DNA from: Triops longicaudatus
Taxonomy: Eukaryota; Arthropoda; Branchiopoda; Notostraca; Triopsidae
Direction: 5' to 3'
Assembly (NCBI GenBank): GCA_022885665.1
Contig: JAGQDJ010000133.1
Coordinates: 113,230 to 177,229, forward strand
Length of the DNA stretch: 64,000 bases
In this document: positions 60,512 to 64,000 of the stretch, one piece after another
Layout: every line of letters starts with the position of its first letter
Numbering within the stretch: the stretch's first letter is position 1
Notes under the pieces: model-generated
Told to the model about the DNA's origin: nothing
Database searches by the model: none
The model's input: the letters and a program-made list of their open reading frames with translations, nothing else
Position numbers and translations under genes: made by a program

Positions 60512-63500
60512 ATTGTGTTGTGTGTTTTCTCCAAAAGAAAAGCAGCAAAATCAATCTTGTCCTTTTTTTCCCTTCCCCCCTTTTCACCCTGGAGCAAGAA
60601 GAAGGATAACCATCGTTTTAACAAAAGCCTATGCAGTTTTTACTGGGGGAAAATGTATGGCAGCCGCGTTTTTGTGATAATTTCGATGGAGAGATTCTAA
60701 GCGTCGTGATCTTACTGCCGACTGTGTAGATGTCGTTTACCCATTCTTTAGTTTGCTCGACTACCTTAATTTTCTTTGTTCCTTTTTTTCCCCGAAACTG
60801 TATAACCCCACATTTCTCATTTCAGTTCCCTGTCTCTTTTCTTCTTCGCTCGTGTAAGCAGCTTATTTCTATCATTCGTCGAAATTGTTGATCGATCTCA
60901 CCTATTTTTTGTGTTAGGCACAGAAGACTGTTACAGAACAAGGAAACGGAAATCACAGAGTTTGAGGGAGAAAAACAAAGCGAACCGGCAGTTACCTAGT
61001 AATGGTCGAGATTTTATATCGAAGTTTAGTAAACTCCGACTTACTGTAAGTTTTTTTTTTAGTTTGGATATGTAAGTTTGAGTTTGGATGTAGAAACAAA
61101 TGCGTATTTTTATTATTTCTTTCTTTTTTTCTGGGGGGAGTGAGAGGGTGGAAATGATTCCGTGTAGTGTGTCAACAAATGTCGTCTGTGCCAAGGTCTT
61201 TTAACTTGTGAGAGATTGTGAACGCGGCCATATCGGTACTGCCATATCAGTTGGTGTTTTCCTAAACACTTACACTTGTACTTAAAAGAGAGAGAAACCC
61301 CAAACTTGGATCACAAGGTAGCTTTTTTTATAGCGCAGTTTTAAGGCAGACTTTGAAAAAATCACTTCTGAAGTTGCAAAGTGTTGCGGACTCGTACTCT
61401 CAAGTGCCTTGGGATTTTTCTTTTCGTTTCTTGTACTGATTCGTTTTCTTTTTTCCCTTTTTGCAAGCTTTTATTTTCGTCTCATGGCCATGGCTAGGCA
61501 AGTACTATTTGGTCGCCAAGAGATGACTTAAGTTTTTTTTAAGAGATGTTATATGGAGTTGTTTCCGGATTAACTTGTGTTCGCTTGCTCTTATCCCTCC
61601 AAGAAAGCCAAAAAAACGTCCGTATTATATTTTTGAGAATTCTCGTGTACATATGTGCAGTGCTCGAGAAAAAAATTATTTCTTGAGCTGTAAAAAGCTC
61701 AAAAGTTATCTGCTGAAAACTGAAGGGGTTTGCTCCCCTATTTCAACCATTTGTTTTCTAACTGGAGTGTTTTTTCTCCCTTTTCTTTTCCTTCTCGTGT
61801 CATGAGTTTGGTCTGTTGTGTAGGTTTCTTGTTAAGTTTAGAGTTTTTTTAGTTATTACCTGTAAAAACCAGTGCTTGGAACTTTTATTGGTCAGAAACG
61901 TTTTAAAACCACTATGGACTCTTTCCTTTTTGTTTCCCTTTGTTTCGTCTTCAGTTTTTGGTTTTCTTAAATTTCCCGGTTGTGTTCTAAAGAAGCAGCT
62001 CTTCCTTGTGTAGCACCAAAAAAAGTAACGTCAACAGTCTTCACAATCCTCAGACTTACGATGTGTGAAAAAATATTTTTGATGATCGCTGTTTATTGTA
62101 GTAATGAAATTTTTGTACAGTATATGTATACCCATGGATAAACAAAATTGAATTTTATTTCTTCACTGGCACCGACCCTTTCAGAGTTAGACGGTTCGAG
62201 ATTACTTGTGTGTTCGAATTAAGTTTAGAAGAAATTTGACTTACCAAAGTCCATCGTATATTTAGTGCATTTGTTGCCGCGCATAACTTTAGGGAATCTT
62301 CTCACTGACAGCACAACGCTTTATGCTCATGTTCATCATATACACACGTGGACCTATTTGTCGTCGGCCAACAAACTTAGATGGAAACCAACTCAAAGAA
62401 AGAAAAATTATGGACTTTCTACTGATCGTTGATAATACAGAAGGTGAAAACTCGCATTGCTACTTATTTTTCATGTTGGCGCTTTTCAGAAAATCGCAAC
62501 GATATGAAGCTCCTCCTTCCTTACCATCCCGACTCCTCCCTTTCTTGGCTCCTACACCCCGTACTAGCTCCAGTCAGTCCTGCCTAATTCCCAGGCAGCT
62601 TAGTTCCCCAACTGCCTAATACTCCAGGCCGGACAAATGGGGATGTGAAGTAAGAACCGAGTCAGGGACGAACTCGAACTGGGGAACGTAAAAGGAGCTT
62701 GACCAAAACACAATTACTTTTTTCATGAAAAATGAATTTCCATTTTCATTACCAAATATTATGTGGTCACCTGAACTACCCAGGGGCGCTGTGAAGGGGG
62801 CCGTCCCCCCTCCCCCCCGAAATTGTTTTCTTGACTTTGGGTCCAACGTGATTCGCAGATGAATTTGTAATTAATCCATGTTAATGTGTATGATTTCTGT
62901 GTCCCTTGCCTAAAGTGGTCTTATTGCCTCTCGTTATATTATTTCTAAGAATGTAAAATTGCGTGTTTTTTGTTAAAGCGAATCAAAACGTGATACACAA
63001 CATTTATGCCAAAATTGCGCACGATAATTATATTTTACCTTCTTTCATCGTGAAAATACTTCATTTCAGACCAGTCGAGATGTATAAAAAGATTTCGGCT
63101 ATGAGGTCGTCAGAACTTTCAAAAATAGTATTAGGTATTTGTGTATTGGGGTGCGTAAAAAAGCACCACGATTTTTTTTTACAGAAGAAAAGTGCTTGTA
63201 ATAAAATTTCTAGCGAATTAGTCGCACTTGACAGCGACAAATCCACGGTAGTACTTTATTTCTGCCATTGTACTGGAACAATTATCGTACTAATTAATTT
63301 TATTGGAATTACAAAGCTTATAGTAATTCTGACGTAACCTAATTAACCGACTTGTCTGCAATTTGGAAATTAAGGAATGCAAATTGTCAGCCTGGACGAG
63401 AGGATTCCGAATCTGTAAGAATAATTGCGCTAGCCCTTCAAATAAGCGAGAAAACTGAGCTTGAATATAAAATTATGCCCTGAGGGCGTCTCAGGAGCCA

Positions 63501-63700
63501 AAAAGTTTGAAATCCCATAAGGAATAACATGAGAAAAAGTGCGATGCACGATGCGAGGTCTCGTTAACCCTTTCCTTTCCCTTTTCCTGCTTCCCATGCT
63601 GATTCCAATGATACTCTTGGTAATCCCATTTTATTGGGATATACCAGGATCCATAGGAAGCAGGACAGGGAAGTTGGTACTTTTTTCCTCAGAAAAACCA
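60512..63700. other. TEAD 3' UTR and repeat-rich DNA
   Basis: No further coding exon is recognised. Pyrimidine-rich low complexity dominates up to about 62000 and probably belongs to the TEAD 3' UTR. At about 62775-62830 the sequence GGGGCGCTGTGAAGGGGGCC then GTCCCCCCTCCCCCC looks like the end of a dispersed transposon, because it is similar in character to the sequence just before the window's terminal G run (CAGGGGCGCAGCAAAGGGG). Confidence 0.4.
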
Positions 63701-63701
63701 A

Positions 63702-63777
63702 ACTTGAAACATGTGGACTCGAACCCAATATGTCATGATCACAAGATCAAGACTTAGACCACTCGACCAAAGCGCTT
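63702..63777 (-). repeat. tRNA-like sequence, probable tRNA-derived SINE or tRNA relic
   Basis: On the minus strand TGGTCGAGTGG (63759-63769) is a good pol III A box and GGTTCGAGTCC (63715-63725) is a perfect B box, at tRNA-like spacing. The sequence GGTCGAGTGGTCTAAG resembles the D arm of Leu or Ser tRNAs. The T stem and acceptor stem do not pair well, so this is not an intact tRNA gene. Confidence 0.5.
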
Positions 63778-63908
63778 CATAATAGTCGTCGTGAAATATA
63801 AATTTTATTTACGGTATGTTGATCGTTCACTTGTCACTTATGAAGACTAGAGCTGTTCATTTATTATTTCTTAGAATTCTTTCAGGTAGGGAACAGGGGC
63901 GCAGCAAA

Positions 63909-64000
<92 letters not shown>
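63909..64000. other. Poly-G run at the window end
   Basis: About 92 consecutive G with no interruption. A pure G tract of this length is more likely a sequencing or assembly artefact, perhaps extending a real G-rich transposon end (CAGGGGCGCAGCAAAGGGG), than genuine DNA. Confidence 0.8.

Noticed and set aside
1..64000. CRISPR array, integrase or prokaryotic defence system
   Set aside because: No regularly spaced repeats or prokaryotic genes; all genes are eukaryotic with spliceosomal introns, apart from one single-exon membrane protein gene.

Overview
This window is nuclear DNA of an arthropod. Three things point there: every recognisable gene except one is split by GT-AG introns, coding islands are gene-dense with AT-rich DNA between them, and one gene encodes a secreted cuticle protein of the chitin-binding Rebers-Riddiford type. 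I cannot settle the class from the sequence; a crustacean or an insect both fit. There are no bacterial features, no CRISPR array and no operons.

Layout. 1-9768 holds no gene I can support, but has two striking inverted repeats (5134-5177 and a perfect 28-bp one at 7119-7176). 9769-18882 (+) is a complete SHANK/ProSAP scaffold gene of 11 coding exons. 21043-25209 (+) is an ankyrin-repeat, SOCS-box gene of 7 coding exons. 27391-27877 (-) is a small RR-type cuticle protein gene with TATA box and polyA signal. 29398-31630 (-) is an 11-exon acyl/aryl-CoA synthetase of the 4-coumarate-CoA ligase / luciferase-like group. 32885-33096 is a non-autonomous hAT transposon with an exact 8-bp target duplication. 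An assembly gap in T/G homopolymers follows. 33711-38103 (+) is exportin-5. 38289-39035 (-) is a single-exon type I membrane protein of unknown function, tail to tail with exportin-5 and head to head with the ribosomal protein eS10 gene (RPS10; 5' UTR exon from about 39215, coding 39519-40795, +). A gene-poor stretch of 12.8 kb follows, with purine-rich low complexity, relic transposon ends and a possible promoter. 53587-60511 (+) is a TEAD/Scalloped transcription factor with a 4.4-kb intron inside the TEA domain. 60512-64000 is 3' UTR and repeat DNA ending in a run of about 90 G, probably an assembly artefact.

I joined exons by hand. The coding lengths all came out as whole numbers of codons: SHANK 1638 aa, ankyrin/SOCS 704, cuticle 123, synthetase 532, exportin-5 1217, eS10 157, TEAD 451. 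That is a strong internal check on the models. The genes are not a functional cluster: synaptic scaffold, E3 adaptor, cuticle, lipid or aryl acid activation, pre-miRNA export, translation and Hippo-pathway transcription simply lie side by side.

I found no convincing new multi-gene system. The best leads are the perfect snap-back palindrome at 7119-7176, a 48-nt in-frame cassette exon in TEAD, the head-to-head and tail-to-tail packing around the unknown membrane protein with its PRKGA repeats, and short linear motifs in SHANK.
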